Shown here: positions 34,918 through 45,800 of the stretch, piece after piece
Layout: each line of letters opens with the position of its first letter
Position numbering within the stretch: the stretch's first letter is position 1
NCBI RefSeq assembly: GCF_902809845.1
Contig: NZ_CADDWI010000013.1
Coordinates: 744,001 to 808,000 of the forward strand
Length of the DNA: 64,000 nt
Source of the DNA: Chelativorans sp. Marseille-P2723
GTDB taxonomy: Bacteria > Pseudomonadota > Alphaproteobacteria > Rhizobiales > Rhizobiaceae
Direction of reading: 5' to 3'
Program-made: the position numbers and the translations under genes
The notes under the pieces: model-generated
Seen by the model: the letters and a program-made list of their open reading frames with translations, nothing else
The model's database searches: none
Told to the model about the DNA's origin: nothing

Positions 34918-36021
34918 TCACACATTGAACTTGAACAACATCACGTCGCCGTCATTGACGACGTAATCCTTGCCTTCGTCGCGCGCCTTGCCTGCCTCGC
35001 GAGCCGCTGTCTCGCCGCCGAGTGTGACGAAATCGTCGTAGGCGATCGTTTGGGCGCGGATGAAGCCACGCTCGAAATCGGTATGGATTACCCCGGCTGC
35101 CTGCGGTGCCTTGGCGCCCTTCTTCACCGTCCAGGCACGCGTCTCTTTCGGACCGGCCGTGAAGAAAGTGATCAGGTCAAGCAGCTTGTAGCCTTCATGG
35201 ATCAGGCGGTTGAGCCCAGGTTCCTCAAGGCCCATGGCCTCCAGATATTCCTTCGCTTCCTCCTCGGGGAGCTGCGCCACTTCCGACTCGATCGCGGCCG
35301 AGATGATGACCACACCGGCACCCTGCGCTGCGGCCATCTCCTCGACGGCTCTTGTATGCTCGTTGCCCTCGGCCGCGTCGTCTTCGGCAACATTGCAGAC
35401 ATAGAGAACCGGCTTGGAGGTCAGAAGATTAAGCGAGCGCAGGATGCGCGCCTCGTCCGCGTCAAGTTCCCGGGAAAGCAGCCGCACCGGTTTGCCCTCC
35501 TGCAGCAGGGCAAGCGCCCGCTCCATTACGGGAAGGATGGCGATTGCCTCCTTGTCCTTGCCTGTCGCGCGCTTGCGTGTCTGCACTATGCGCCGCTCCA
35601 GGCTCTCCAGGTCCGCCAGCATCAACTCTGTCTCGACAGTCTCGGCGTCTGCTACCGGGTCAATACGGCCTTCGACATGGGTGACATCGCCGTCCTCGAA
35701 GCAGCGCAACACGTGGACGATCGCGTCAACTTCGCGGATGTTTGCAAGAAACTGGTTTCCCAGCCCTTCGCCCTTTGACGCGCCGCGCACGAGGCCTGCA
35801 ATGTCTACGAAGGAGATGCGTGTTGGCAGGATCTCCTTCGATCCTGCCGAAGCCGCAATTTTCTCCAGCCGCGGATCGGGAACAGCAACCTCGCCGGTAT
35901 TAGGCTCAATGGTGCAGAAGGGATAGTTCGCGGCCTGCGCGGCGGCCGTCTTCGTCAGGGCGTTGAAGAGCGTCGATTTGCCGACATTTGGCAGGCCAAC
36001 GATGCCGCATTTGAAACCCAT
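34918..36021 (-). CDS. ychF: Redox-regulated ATPase/GTPase YchF (OLA1 family)
   Basis: A 367-residue Obg-superfamily P-loop ATPase that associates with ribosomes. G1 is GLPNVGKSTLFNALTKTAAA at residue 8. G3 is SFVDIAGLVRGASKGEGLGN. G4 departs from the usual G-protein N-K-x-D, as in this family. A coiled-coil insert spans about residues 125-180. The C-terminal TGS domain includes AWTVKKGAKAPQAAGVIHTD and the final DGDVMLFKFNV. The length is standard. It is in the conserved minus-strand series rplY-pth-ychF. Confidence 0.97.
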   Translation of the reverse strand: MGFKCGIVGLPNVGKSTLFNALTKTAAAQAANYPFCTIEPNTGEVAVPDPRLEKIAASAGSKEILPTRISFVDIAGLVRGASKGEGLGNQFLANIREVDAIVHVLRCFEDGDVTHVEGRIDPVADAETVETELMLADLESLERRIVQTRKRATGKDKEAIAILPVMERALALLQEGKPVRLLSRELDADEARILRSLNLLTSKPVLYVCNVAEDDAAEGNEHTRAVEEMAAAQGAGVVIISAAIESEVAQLPEEEAKEYLEAMGLEEPGLNRLIHEGYKLLDLITFFTAGPKETRAWTVKKGAKAPQAAGVIHTDFERGFIRAQTIAYDDFVTLGGETAAREAGKARDEGKDYVVNDGDVMLFKFNV

Positions 36022-36262
36022 ATTCCTGAATTTTCCTTGAGAAGATGCTGGATCGAGCAGAGGCTATGCGGAAGCAAAACGCTGCCGTCAAGTCCTGGTT
36101 AAGATGGGGTAGCCGGTTCCAGAGACAAGAAGGTCTTGGCGGTAATCAGAAGTACCTCAATGACATCGGCAACTGTCTTTATCACGAAGGCGAGAGCAGA
36201 ACGGGCTAGCACATGCTCGGCCGGTTCAATGTAGGTATGCGAACGGCGCGGCCTCATCTGAC

Positions 36263-36976
36263 CTATTGCTCGCGGCCGAGCAGTTTCTTCAGAATCGCGG
36301 CCATCGGTCCAGTTTGAGGAACGGGCATCGAAGGCGTTTTCGGGCGCGCCTGTCGGATGTGGCTTTGGCCCTTGGCCGCTGCGGTTTCGCCTTTCCTGCC
36401 ATCGGTCTGGCCACGAAGGGCAAGATTTACCTTGTTCATGAAGCCTGAATCGTCGCTTCTTACAAGAAGCTCGGCATTATCCGCGATGGCCGCAAGCAAA
36501 GGTTCGAGCCACTCATGGTCGCTCTTGGAAAAATCGGAGAGCACATAGCCGGTAACGCGGTCCTTGTCACCCGGGTGCCCGATGCCGATACGCACACGGC
36601 GGTAATCCTTGCCGCAATGAGCGTCGATGGATCTGATGCCATTATGACCGCCGGCGCCGCCGCCGCGCTTCACACGCAGCTTGCCGGGGGCAAGGTCCAG
36701 CTCGTCATAGGTCACGATGAGATCATCAGGCGTGAGCTTGTAAAAGCGCATCGCCTCGCCCACGGCCTGGCCCGACAGGTTCATGAAGGTCTGCGGTTTC
36801 ATGAGAAGCACCTTCTTGCCGCCAAGCCGGCCTTCGGAAACCAGTGCGTTGAACTTCTTCGACCATGGCGAGAAGGAATGGCGGCGGTTAATGGCATCCG
36901 CCGCCATGAATCCGACATTGTGCCGGTTGCCTGCATATTGCCGGCCCGGATTGCCGAGCCCGGCGATAAGCAACAT
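36263..36976 (-). CDS. pth: Peptidyl-tRNA hydrolase
   Basis: A 237-residue enzyme releasing tRNA from stalled peptidyl-tRNA. The N-terminal core is [20 protein letters not shown], with the catalytic histidine at about residue 20. [20 protein letters not shown] and [18 protein letters not shown] are further conserved parts. The C-terminal extension (about 40 residues, basic and proline-rich) is common in Rhizobiales. GTG 36985 is a possible start, but ATG 36976 fits the family. It lies 30 bases after rplY, with which it is presumably co-transcribed. Confidence 0.96.
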   Translation of the reverse strand: MLLIAGLGNPGRQYAGNRHNVGFMAADAINRRHSFSPWSKKFNALVSEGRLGGKKVLLMKPQTFMNLSGQAVGEAMRFYKLTPDDLIVTYDELDLAPGKLRVKRGGGAGGHNGIRSIDAHCGKDYRRVRIGIGHPGDKDRVTGYVLSDFSKSDHEWLEPLLAAIADNAELLVRSDDSGFMNKVNLALRGQTDGRKGETAAAKGQSHIRQARPKTPSMPVPQTGPMAAILKKLLGREQ

Positions 36977-37006
36977 GGCTTCCACTCCCTTTGAGGAGGG
37001 GGAGGC

Positions 37007-37642
37007 TTACTCTGCCTCGCCGCTTTCACCTTCTGCCTGCGCTTCGGCGGCTTCTTCGCTTTCCTCGGACTTCATTCCGGCCGGAGCGGCGATCGACGCG
37101 ATGGTAAAGTCGCGATCGGTGATCGTAGGTGTTACGCCTTCTGGCAGCTTGACAGCGGAAATGTGCACCGTATCACCGATATCAAGGCCGGTCAGGTCAA
37201 CCTCGATGAAATCGGGGATGGCGTTCGCCGGGCAGGTGAATTCGACCTCGTGACGCGCCACGTTGAGAACGCCGCCCCGCTTGATACCCGGAGCCTGCTC
37301 CTCGTTAAGAAAGCGAACGGGCACGTTGACGGTCACCACCGTGTGCCTGCCGACACGCAGGAAATCCACATGCATCGGGAAGCCCCGCACCGGGTCGAGC
37401 TGGTAATCCTTCGGCAGCGCCTGGATGCTCTGCCCATTCACCTTGACGGTAAAGATGGTCGTCTTGAATCCGCCGGCGTGAATACGATGGAACACTTCCT
37501 TGTAGGGAAGCGTAATGGCAATGGGGGGCTGCTTCTCACCGTAAATGACAGCAGGGATATTGCCGCTGCGCCGAATTGCCCGGGCGGACCCCTTACCGAC
37601 CCGTTCGCGCGCCTCGGCCGTCAGTACGTTGGACTGGCTCAT
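37007..37642 (-). CDS. rplY: 50S ribosomal protein L25/general stress protein Ctc
   Basis: A 211-residue CTC-type L25 that binds 5S rRNA. The N-terminal L25 domain contains [20 protein letters not shown] and [15 protein letters not shown]. The C-terminal TL5-like beta domain follows (about residues 100-185). The tail is an acidic, glutamate-alanine run typical of the alphaproteobacterial form. ATG 37642 is preceded by AGGAAAAGCC on the minus strand. It is the first gene of the rplY-pth(-ychF) run. Confidence 0.96.
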   Translation of the reverse strand: MSQSNVLTAEARERVGKGSARAIRRSGNIPAVIYGEKQPPIAITLPYKEVFHRIHAGGFKTTIFTVKVNGQSIQALPKDYQLDPVRGFPMHVDFLRVGRHTVVTVNVPVRFLNEEQAPGIKRGGVLNVARHEVEFTCPANAIPDFIEVDLTGLDIGDTVHISAVKLPEGVTPTITDRDFTIASIAAPAGMKSEESEEAAEAQAEGESGEAE

Positions 37643-37863
37643 GGCTTTTCCTTTCAGTTTCGGAGTGTTTCCGCAGGCTCGATGGCGGAAACGGAAGACT
37701 TTCCACGAAGTGACAAGCCTCCATCCGCGTTGCCTCCAAGGGTGTCCACGCGGACCGCGGGTCTATAGCCCATGCCCATACAAGGTGCAAGACAGGCGGG
37801 ACCCGGTTCCGCTTTCCGGCGCGATCCGCTAAGCTGAAGCACGCCAGTTGCAAGGAGCGCACC

Positions 37864-38250
37864 ATGACCTTGCGCGTTGTCCGTCTCGGAACGCGGCGCC
37901 TTCCCGATGAAGGAACGCGTATCGGTACCGTGCGGCGCCCGCCTCGCGGCGTCCGCAAGGAGCGCTATGCGGCCGATGATTGGTACGATGTCTGGTATCC
38001 GGAACTTGCTCCGAGCCGTGAACTCGTTGCCCAGGCCCAAGCAGCAAGAACGGATGCGGAATGGCGTTCGTTCGTCCGCGCCTTCCGGGCAGAGATGAAC
38101 CAGACGGCTGCACGGCACACGCTCGATCTTCTGGCCGCCCTCTCGCATAGCGCCAACTTCTCGATCGGCTGCTATTGCGAGGACGAGGCCCGCTGTCACC
38201 GTTACGTCCTGCGGACAATGCTTCAGGAACGGGGAGCCGCTATCCAATAG
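37864..38250 (+). CDS. DUF488 family protein
   Basis: A 128-residue protein of the DUF488 family (YeaO-like). It starts MTLRVVRLGTRRLPDEGTRI, then has RGVRKERYAADDWYDVWYPE, a conserved region, and ends with the cysteine-containing SIGCYCEDEARCHRYVLRTM. The paired cysteines near the C-terminus (G-C-x-C-x-x-x-x-x-C-H-R) are typical and suggest metal or redox chemistry, though the function is not established. It lies on the plus strand between the minus-strand rplY and prs genes, so it is a separate unit. Confidence 0.85.
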   Translation: MTLRVVRLGTRRLPDEGTRIGTVRRPPRGVRKERYAADDWYDVWYPELAPSRELVAQAQAARTDAEWRSFVRAFRAEMNQTAARHTLDLLAALSHSANFSIGCYCEDEARCHRYVLRTMLQERGAAIQ

Positions 38251-38276
38251 CGGCCTTCTGGCAAGCGGGTTGCCGC

Positions 38277-39209
38277 TTAGTCGAACAGGCTGGACACCGA
38301 TTGCTCGGAGGCGGTGCGCGAGATGGCTTCGCCGATCAGGTCAGCAATGGAGATCACGCGGATGTTGCCAGCCGCCTCGACCGCCGATGTGGGCTGGATG
38401 GAATTGGTGATCACCAGCTCCTTCAGCTTCGAGCCTGCGATGCGTGCGGCAGCCCCGCCCGAAAGCACACCATGGGTGATGTAGGCTGTCACGCTCGTGG
38501 CGCCATTGGCAAGCAGTGCCTCGGCCGCGTTGCACAGCGTGCCGCCGGAATCGACGATATCGTCGATCAAAAGGCAGTCACGGCCGCTGACGTCGCCAAT
38601 GATGTTCATCACCTCCGATTCGCCCGGTCGGTCTCGGCGCTTGTCGACAATGGCCAGGGGTGCATCGATACGCTTGGCAAGGGAGCGGGCGCGCACCACG
38701 CCACCCACGTCGGGGGAGACGACCATCACATTCGGCATCTTGTAACGGGCTTTCACATCCCGCGCCATTACCGGCACCGCAAACAGATTGTCCGTCGGGA
38801 TGTCGAAGAAACCCTGGATCTGCCCGGCGTGAAGGTCAAGGGTCAGCACGCGGTCCGCGCCCGCCCGTGTAATCAGATTCGCAACCAGCTTGGCCGAAAT
38901 GGGCGTACGACCCGACGTGCGCCTGTCCTGGCGAGCATAACCGAAATAGGGCAGTACCGCCGTGATCCGGCGCGCGGAAGAGCGTCGGAATGCATCGATC
39001 ATGATGAGCAGTTCCATCAAATGATCGTTTGCGGGATAAGACGTCGACTGCAGGACGAACACGTCCTGACCGCGCACATTCTCCTTGATTTCGACGAAGA
39101 TTTCCTGGTCTGCGAAGCGGCGAACCAGGGCTTTCCCAAGGGAGATGTTGAGATAACCGGCCACTGCTTCTGCCAGAACCCGGTTGGAATTGCCCGAAAA
39201 GAGCTTCAT
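38277..39209 (-). CDS. prs: Ribose-phosphate pyrophosphokinase
   Basis: A 310-residue PRPP synthetase supplying PRPP for nucleotide and amino acid synthesis, and for apt. It has [20 protein letters not shown] at the N-terminus, [20 protein letters not shown], the ATP/metal region [12 protein letters not shown] with its histidine-flanking loop, [19 protein letters not shown], and the PRPP motif [20 protein letters not shown]. The length is standard. It is transcribed towards DUF488 and rplY, with a candidate promoter at 39249-39276. Confidence 0.97.
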   Translation of the reverse strand: MKLFSGNSNRVLAEAVAGYLNISLGKALVRRFADQEIFVEIKENVRGQDVFVLQSTSYPANDHLMELLIMIDAFRRSSARRITAVLPYFGYARQDRRTSGRTPISAKLVANLITRAGADRVLTLDLHAGQIQGFFDIPTDNLFAVPVMARDVKARYKMPNVMVVSPDVGGVVRARSLAKRIDAPLAIVDKRRDRPGESEVMNIIGDVSGRDCLLIDDIVDSGGTLCNAAEALLANGATSVTAYITHGVLSGGAAARIAGSKLKELVITNSIQPTSAVEAAGNIRVISIADLIGEAISRTASEQSVSSLFD

Positions 39210-39533
39210 GAAAAATGTCCTCGGCGAACGGCCTGCCCTCCAAGGGGGCTTTTAGCGGCATAACCGGCTATTGCAAGCGCAGCGCCGTAAAAAATGCCTT
39301 CTGATCGCTGATGAGGTAACCTGTTCCTCACTCAAATATCGAACTGTTGAACAAGCGTAACGTTTCCAGGCAATTCTGCTTCCCGGCCATGGAGCCTGAC
39401 AGGGCGATGCATCATCGCTGAAAGCAATGGCTTCTGGTCGAAAGATTGGTCCCAGGACCATCGCATCTTCCACTTGATGCCCAACCGCCTTACCTAAGAG
39501 GCGATGACAGACTGCAACGCATGAGGGCGCCGC
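39210..39533. other. Divergent intergenic region between prs and the LLM monooxygenase
   Basis: About 320 bases between divergent genes. It holds the candidate prs promoter. A minus-strand frame crossing the region (39252-39815) is a shadow of the monooxygenase gene. No other feature was recognised. Confidence 0.4.
39249..39276 (-). promoter_or_regulatory. Candidate prs promoter
   Basis: On the minus strand TTGCAA (39271-39276) and TAAAAG (39249-39254) are separated by 16 bases, about 40 bases before the prs start. The match is moderate. Confidence 0.35.
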
Positions 39534-40604
39534 ATGGAACTCGGCCTTTACACTTTTGGTGATGTGGGCATGGACCCCAGGACCGGCCAGCGCATCGGTC
39601 CTCAGGAGCGCCTGCGCAATCTCATGGAGGAGATAGAGCTTGCCGATCAGCTCGGCCTGAATGTGTTCGGCCTTGGCGAACATCACCGGCCCGACTATGC
39701 CATCTCGGCTCCGGCCCTCGTGCTTGCGGCTGCGGCAGCGCGTACGAAGAACATCAAGCTCACCTCGGCCGTCACCGTGCTTTCGTCGGACGATCCGGTA
39801 CGCGTCTTCCAGCAATATGCCACGCTCGATCTCCTCTCCGAAGGCCGGGGTGAGATTATGGCAGGGCGCGGCTCCTTCATCGAATCCTTCCCGCTCTTCG
39901 GCTATGCGTTGGAGGATTACGACACGCTCTTTGCGGAGAAGCTAGAGCTTTTGCTGAAGCTGCGCGAAAGCGAGATCATTGACTGGCCGGGCGGCCAGCA
40001 CACGCCGCGTATAGCAGGGCGCGGCGTTTTACCCCGCCCGCAACGAAAGCTCCCCGTGTGGATCGCCGTTGGGGGCACTCCGCAGTCTGTTGCCAGGGCT
40101 GGCGTGCTTGGCCTGCCGCTTGCCCTTGCAATCATCGGCGGGGAGCCGCACCGTTTCGCACCCCTCTTCCAGCTTTACCGAGAGGCGGCGCGCCGTGCGG
40201 GGCACGATCCGGAAGCATTGCCGACCTCGATCAACGTTCATGGCTTCGTTGCGGAAAGTAAGGAGGCGTTGGACATATATTACGAGGCGCAGGCAGAGGT
40301 GATGAACCGCATCGGGCGCGAGCGCGGATGGCCGCCGACGAACCGCGCCCAATTCGACGCAGCACTCGGTCCGCGCGGCGCGCAGTTTGCGGGCAGCCCA
40401 TCGCAAGTGACGGACAAGATCCTTGCCAATCACGAGATTTTCAAGTTCGACCGCATCCTTGTCCAGATGGCCATTGGTATCATTCCCCATGACAGGATGA
40501 TGAAGGCGATCGAACTGTTCGGGACCGAGGTTGCGCCGGCAGTGCGCAAGGCGATTGGCACCAAGAAGGCGGCACCTCCTCCGGGCACAACGACGGACCA
40601 ATGA
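39534..40604 (+). CDS. LLM-class flavin-dependent oxidoreductase
   Basis: A 356-residue luciferase-like monooxygenase homologue. The N-terminus [20 protein letters not shown] leads into [20 protein letters not shown], the conserved E-H-H motif around residues 44-46. [20 protein letters not shown] and [20 protein letters not shown] complete the barrel core. Members use FMNH2 or F420H2. Rhizobiales homologues of this subgroup are annotated as putative oxidoreductases with no known substrate. The gene is single, divergent from prs, and followed by 660 bases without a gene. Confidence 0.9.
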   Translation: MELGLYTFGDVGMDPRTGQRIGPQERLRNLMEEIELADQLGLNVFGLGEHHRPDYAISAPALVLAAAAARTKNIKLTSAVTVLSSDDPVRVFQQYATLDLLSEGRGEIMAGRGSFIESFPLFGYALEDYDTLFAEKLELLLKLRESEIIDWPGGQHTPRIAGRGVLPRPQRKLPVWIAVGGTPQSVARAGVLGLPLALAIIGGEPHRFAPLFQLYREAARRAGHDPEALPTSINVHGFVAESKEALDIYYEAQAEVMNRIGRERGWPPTNRAQFDAALGPRGAQFAGSPSQVTDKILANHEIFKFDRILVQMAIGIIPHDRMMKAIELFGTEVAPAVRKAIGTKKAAPPPGTTTDQ

Positions 40605-41264
40605 TAGAGCTTTCCGTATTCGACCTTGCCCCATCGTGGAGGGCGGCTCTGCCGTTGAAGCGCCGCTCATCTGCTTGACCTTGCGTGCGGTGTGGAGCAA
40701 CTCGGTTAGAAGCGTTCCTGGCTGCTGAGCATCACAACATTCCTGGCGGAACTTGCGGAACTGGAGCGGAAGTTCGGCGCATCTACAGTTTTAGCGGGGT
40801 GCGCCTCTCTTCAGTCGGCTTTCGGAAAGTGATGCCCGTCACCCTCCGGAACTCCGGAGAAACAAGAACCTACATCATTTCAAACTGGCAGCCGGTTTGT
40901 GGCTAGCTGGTCCGGCTCGGCAACAAGAATCTCTTGTCGAGCCTTCGCAACCTTGATGCAACGCGGCTTGAAGGCCGCCCAGCGTGTCGTCTGCGTCGTG
41001 GGTTCTTACATCCCCCGAAATCCCCCGAGCTCTTAAACGGCAAACTTCCGTCACACATCGCTATCTCGGTGGGAGCATCGTTGCCTCCATACGGAAGATC
41101 AGGGAGCTGCATATCGATTTATGAACGTATACTTATACCAGTGCACAGTTGATGAATAGAGCGTTCATAACTCCGCCTTCCACTGGACGTTCTAGGCGTG
41201 CAAGTGTAGATGTAGCACAATTTCTAATTGCATTTTCATCACCGACGCAACGGAATTGCAGACG
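40605..41264. other. Gene-free region before the DUF11 surface protein
   Basis: About 660 bases. Small frames (40685-40906, 40903-41112, 41133-41372) lack support. Two hairpins are visible: CTCCGG/CCGGAG at 40844-40859 and a longer one at 40914-40943. The base composition becomes AT-richer towards 41260. No promoter was confidently identified. Confidence 0.4.
40914..40943. repeat. Long imperfect hairpin
   Basis: GGCTCG-GCA-ACAAGA-ATC-TCTTGT-CGAGCC folds into a 12-bp stem with a 3-base bulge and a 3-base loop. No T-tract follows on the plus strand. It may be a terminator-like or RNA-processing element, or the remnant of a mobile element end. Confidence 0.5.
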
Positions 41265-42890
41265 ATGAGCCTTATCCCTCCCGCCATTGGCGTGGTTTAC
41301 TCCCTTGTATCCCCGCGTCGGTCGCTTGCTTTCAGCGGACCAGCCTCGCCGGGAAGAGGCGCAAGACAGCAACGCACCAGCCTATGGGGGGCGGTTTCTT
41401 CAGACAGTGCCCTGGACGTCGAACTTCGGGCGCTGCGCCGAGAAAAATACCCTTCATGGATAGCTGCTACCTTTTCGGCCTCTCGCGCAGCCGCTGATGC
41501 CACGGCTTCGGCAATTCGGCGCCTCTGTCAGCCTATGGCGACACTGCTCATTATCAGTATTACGGTGATGTTTCAGCTGGCGTTTTCAGCAGCACCGGCG
41601 CTGGCCTTGTATATTCCGCCTACTTCAAACTGTACACCTGGCTATGCCTTACCCGTTGCAGAGGGATGGAGCTCCATCGCATCTCCGCATTGCTCAACAA
41701 GTTCCCGTAGCGGAGGGGAAGTCTTTTGGCTCCAAGGCAACGTACCGGCCCTTCCCAATGGTGACACGCGTTTTGTTACACTTATAGCTGTGCGTAATGC
41801 CCCAGATCTGGCTGAAGGAATGTCCACAGAGTTAGAAGGCTTAATTATAGGCCAAAAATACTCGATACCTATATATATAAATAACAATCTTTTGATGGGC
41901 TGGAGAGACGAGTACAGTACTGGATGCCAATTGAGAGTTTCGACGAACTCTTCATCAAAAACTATTAATCCGAAGGGAAACATATGGTCATTAGAGGCAT
42001 TTGAATTTACCGCGACAAGCGAGACAACGCGACTTACCCTCCTAGCCAATCCCCCAAATCACGATTGCCATGTAAACATAGCCCTTGGCATAAGCATGGC
42101 ACAGGTGGTCAAGACAGGTTCAATCGACGCGTCTGTTGGACGAGATGCGTCAGTTATTGACGCCGGGGACATAGCAACGTTTACAATAGAAATTAAGAAT
42201 ATCGGCTCCAACACCTTCACGGACGTTTCCGTGAGCGATAATTCGCTAAAACGCGGCGATGGCACATCGCTCCCTCTTGCCTCCCCACCAGTCTGGCTAT
42301 CCAATAGCGCCGGATCACCCCAAGGCACGCTGACGGCGGGAGAGACCGCCACCTATGAAGTGGTGTACCAGCTTCAACAGGCGGACGTGGATGCTGGCGG
42401 GATCTCTAATCAGGCCTCAGTCACTGCGACGTCCGCTAGCTATGGCGAACAAGTCACGATTTCACGCCCCAGTTCCAATAGTGTGCAAGGTCCAACCGTT
42501 CTCTCCATCTCCGCGCATCCAGATATGGCGGTCATGCGCGATGAAGGCACACTCATCGATGCCAATGGGAATGGTATTGCAGATCCAGGAGAGGTGATTG
42601 AATATACGTTCACCGTCGAAAATACCGGCAATGTGACGCTTACCGACATCACCATCACCGATCCTAATCTTGACGTCACGGGCGGACCGATTACCAGCCT
42701 TGCGCCCGGAGATACCGATAGCAGCACATTAACCGCCACCTACACCATTACCCAAGCGGACATCGATTCCGGAGAAGCGATCATTCCCCCTCACCGGCGG
42801 AAGCTATTACCCCTAGTGGGGGCAAACATAGCACCGACTCTCAGGACAGCGGTGGCGACCCCGGAGATCCTTCAGTTGTTCCAATTGTAA
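41265..42890 (+). CDS. DUF11-repeat surface/secreted protein, N-terminal part (frameshifted)
   Basis: The first part of a giant repeat protein. About 90 residues of basic, arginine-rich leader precede one strong hydrophobic segment (MATLLIISITVMFQLAFSAA, cleavage likely after ALA), so the true start may be the ATG of that segment. A non-repeat domain (about residues 115-280) with cysteines and AT-rich codons follows. Two DUF11-type beta-sandwich repeats then begin with GDIATFTIEIKNIG and GEVIEYTFTVENTG. At about 42786-42791, in the run ATTCCCCCTCACC, the reading shifts. The open frame here ends in unrelated residues at 42890, while the proper continuation is in the -1 frame. The two frames together form one gene, from 41265 to 46732. 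Confidence 0.75.
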   Translation: MSLIPPAIGVVYSLVSPRRSLAFSGPASPGRGARQQRTSLWGAVSSDSALDVELRALRREKYPSWIAATFSASRAAADATASAIRRLCQPMATLLIISITVMFQLAFSAAPALALYIPPTSNCTPGYALPVAEGWSSIASPHCSTSSRSGGEVFWLQGNVPALPNGDTRFVTLIAVRNAPDLAEGMSTELEGLIIGQKYSIPIYINNNLLMGWRDEYSTGCQLRVSTNSSSKTINPKGNIWSLEAFEFTATSETTRLTLLANPPNHDCHVNIALGISMAQVVKTGSIDASVGRDASVIDAGDIATFTIEIKNIGSNTFTDVSVSDNSLKRGDGTSLPLASPPVWLSNSAGSPQGTLTAGETATYEVVYQLQQADVDAGGISNQASVTATSASYGEQVTISRPSSNSVQGPTVLSISAHPDMAVMRDEGTLIDANGNGIADPGEVIEYTFTVENTGNVTLTDITITDPNLDVTGGPITSLAPGDTDSSTLTATYTITQADIDSGEAIIPPHRRKLLPLVGANIAPTLRTAVATPEILQLFQL

Positions 42891-45800
42891 GGCACGGGGA
42901 ACTCATACTCACCAAGAGTGGCACATGGATTGATGCCAATGGCAATGGTGACGCCGAACCGGGTGAGACAATTGAATACACTTTTACCGTCGAGAACACT
43001 GGCAACGTCACGCTGACGAGTGTGACAGTCAATGACCCGATGGTTTCCGTCAGCGGGTCCCAGACACTCGCTCCGGGGGCGGTAGCGACATTCAGCGGCA
43101 CCTATACACTCACCCAAGCAGATACTGATGGTTGGAGAGTGGACAATGTTGCCACGGCGGTGGGAACCGCGCCTGACAGCTCCACGGTGGAAAGCGCGCC
43201 AGCCCGTTCTACTGTGACGCTACCTGGGGCGCCGACCATTTCCCTGATCAAGACCGGACAGTGGATCGATACCGACGGTGATGGAATGGTCGAGGCGGGT
43301 GAAAGGGTTGAGTTCACCTTCCTCGTGGAAAACACCAGTAGCGAAAACCTGGTGGCCGTGACGGTTGACGATCCTATGGCCGCCGTCAGCGAGGCGCCGC
43401 AGAATGTCAACTCTGGCGCCAGCGCCACCTTCACCGCATCTTATACTCTGACCCAGAGCGACATCGATGCGGGCGAATTACATAACACCGCCAGCGCCGC
43501 CGGCAACCTGCCGAATGGCGACGAGACGGTGAGCTTGCCGGCCGAGGCGAGCCTTGCCATTCCCGCTGTTCCCGGCATGTCGATCAGCAAGCAGGGCACG
43601 CTCATTGACGCCAATGGCAATGGCGTGGCCGATCCTGGAGAGGAGATTGAGTACACCTTTACAATCGAGAACACCGGCAATGTGACGCTGACGGATATCG
43701 TCCTTGACGATCCGGAGCTTGCCATCAGCGGCGGGCCGATCCCGAGCCTTGCGCCGGGGGAAAGCGACAGCTCCACCTTCAGCGCCACCTACACGGTGAC
43801 GCAGGACGATGTCGACAATGGCGAGATCGTCTCGCCGCCGTCAAAGGGCGAGGGAACCGCGCCCGACGGCAGCAAGCACGAGACCGACTCCCATGACGGA
43901 AGCGGCACGCCCGGAACGCCGACGGTCATCCCCGTCGACCAGACGGTGCTCAAGCTCGCCAAGTCGGCCGACTGGGTCGATGGTGACGGCGACGGCGTGA
44001 TGGAGGCGGGCGAGACGGTGACCTTCACCTTCACGGTGGAGAACACGGGCGATGAGACCGCCACCAATGTGACCGTCGAGGACCCGATGGTGACGATCAA
44101 CGAGGCCGCGCAGAGCCTTGCTGCCGGGGCAACGGCCACCTTCACCGCCTCCTATGTGCTTACCCAGGCGGATGTGGATGCGGGCGAACTCGTCAACATC
44201 GCCAGCGGTGCCGGCAACCTGCCGAATGGCGACGAGACGGTGAGCCTGCCGGCCGAGGCGAGCCTTGCCATTCCCGCCGTTCCCGGCATGTCGATCAGCA
44301 AGCAGGGCACGCTCATTGACGCCAATGGCAATGGCGTGGCCGATCCGGGCGAGGAGATCGAATACACCTTTACAATCGAGAACACCGGCAATGTGACGCT
44401 GACGGATATCGTCCTTGACGATCCGGAGCTTGCCATCAGCGGCGGGCCGATCCCGAGCCTTGCGCCGGGGGAAAGCGACAGCGCCACCTTCAGCGCCACC
44501 TACACGGTGACGCAGGACGATGTCGACAATGGCGAGATCGTCTCGCCGCCGTCAAAGGGCGAGGGGACGGCGCCCGACGGCAGCAAGCACGAGACCGACT
44601 CCCATGACGGCAGCGGCACGCCCGGAACGCCGACGGTCATCCCCGTCGACCAGACGGTGCTCAAGCTCGCCAAGTCGGCCGACTGGGTCGATGGTGACGG
44701 CGACGGCGTGATGGAGGCGGGCGAGACGGTGACCTTCACCTTCACGGTGGAGAACACGGGCGATGAGACCGCCACCAATGTGACCGTCGACGACCCGATG
44801 GTGACGATCAACGAGGCCGCGCAGAGCCTTGCTGCCGGGGCCAGCGCCACCTTCACCGCCTCCTATGTGCTTACCCAGGCGGATGTGGATGCGGGCGAGC
44901 TCGTCAACACCGCCAGCGCCGCCGGCAACCTGCCGAATGGCGACGAGACGGTGAGCCTGCCGGCCGAGGCGAGCCTTGCCATTCCCGCTGTTCCCGGCAT
45001 GTCGATCAGCAAGCAGGGCACGCTCATTGACGCCAATGGCAATGGCGTTGCCGATCCGGGCGAGGAGATCGAATACACCTTTACAATCGAGAACACCGGC
45101 AATGTGACGCTGACGGATATCGTCCTTGACGATCCGGAGCTTGCCATCAGCGGCGGGCCGATCCCGAGCCTTGCGCCGGGGGAAAGCGACAGCGCGACCT
45201 TCAGCGCCACCTACACGGTGACGCAGGACGATGTTGACGCCGGCGAGATCGTCTCGCCGCCGTCAAAGGGCGAGGGGACGGCGCCCGACGGCAGCAAGCA
45301 CGAGACCGACTCCCATGACGGCAGCGGCAACAGCGGTGACTCAACCGTCATACCGGTTGAGAAACGCGCTGCGCTCGCGGTCATCAAGACAGGTGAGTGG
45401 AACGATGCCAATGGCAACGGAATGGCCGATGCCGGCGAAGTCATCGAGTACACCTTCGCAATTCAGAATACGGGCAATGTGACTCTCATGAATGTCAGCC
45501 CCGTGGACAATGGGCCGGTATTTGGCGGAAAGGTCGCCGCTGGCACGCTTTCGGCTTTCTCACCCGGGCCTGTGGCGCTTGCGACCGGTGAGTCCCGGAC
45601 CTTCAACGCCACCTACACGCTCGCGCAGGCCGATATCGATGCGGCGGCGGGCTTGAATGGAGGCGTGAGCAACACCGCAAGGGCACAGGGCACCGACGCG
45701 AGCGGCAGCATCGTGCAGTCGGACGAGAGTACAGTGCAGATTTCGCTTCCGGCGTCTGAGCCAATCAACGTCGCGCTTGCCAAGAAATCGGTGCTGAAGT

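Noticed and set aside
39252-39815. A 187-codon minus-strand frame upstream of prs
   Set aside because: It overlaps the start of the clear luciferase-like monooxygenase gene and shows no family resemblance.
42783-42794. Programmed -1 ribosomal frameshifting in the DUF11 gene
   Set aside because: The site is not a classical X-XXY-YYZ slippery heptamer and no downstream pseudoknot was apparent. A lost base in the C run is simpler, though not excluded.
43502-45330. CRISPR-like periodic repeats
   Set aside because: The period is 711 bases and in frame with a protein, with no short direct repeats and unique spacers.
43441-45453. Repeating minus-strand frames of 115 and 118 codons inside the DUF11 gene
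   Set aside because: They recur because the underlying DNA is a tandem repeat. They have no ribosome-binding sites and are antisense shadows.
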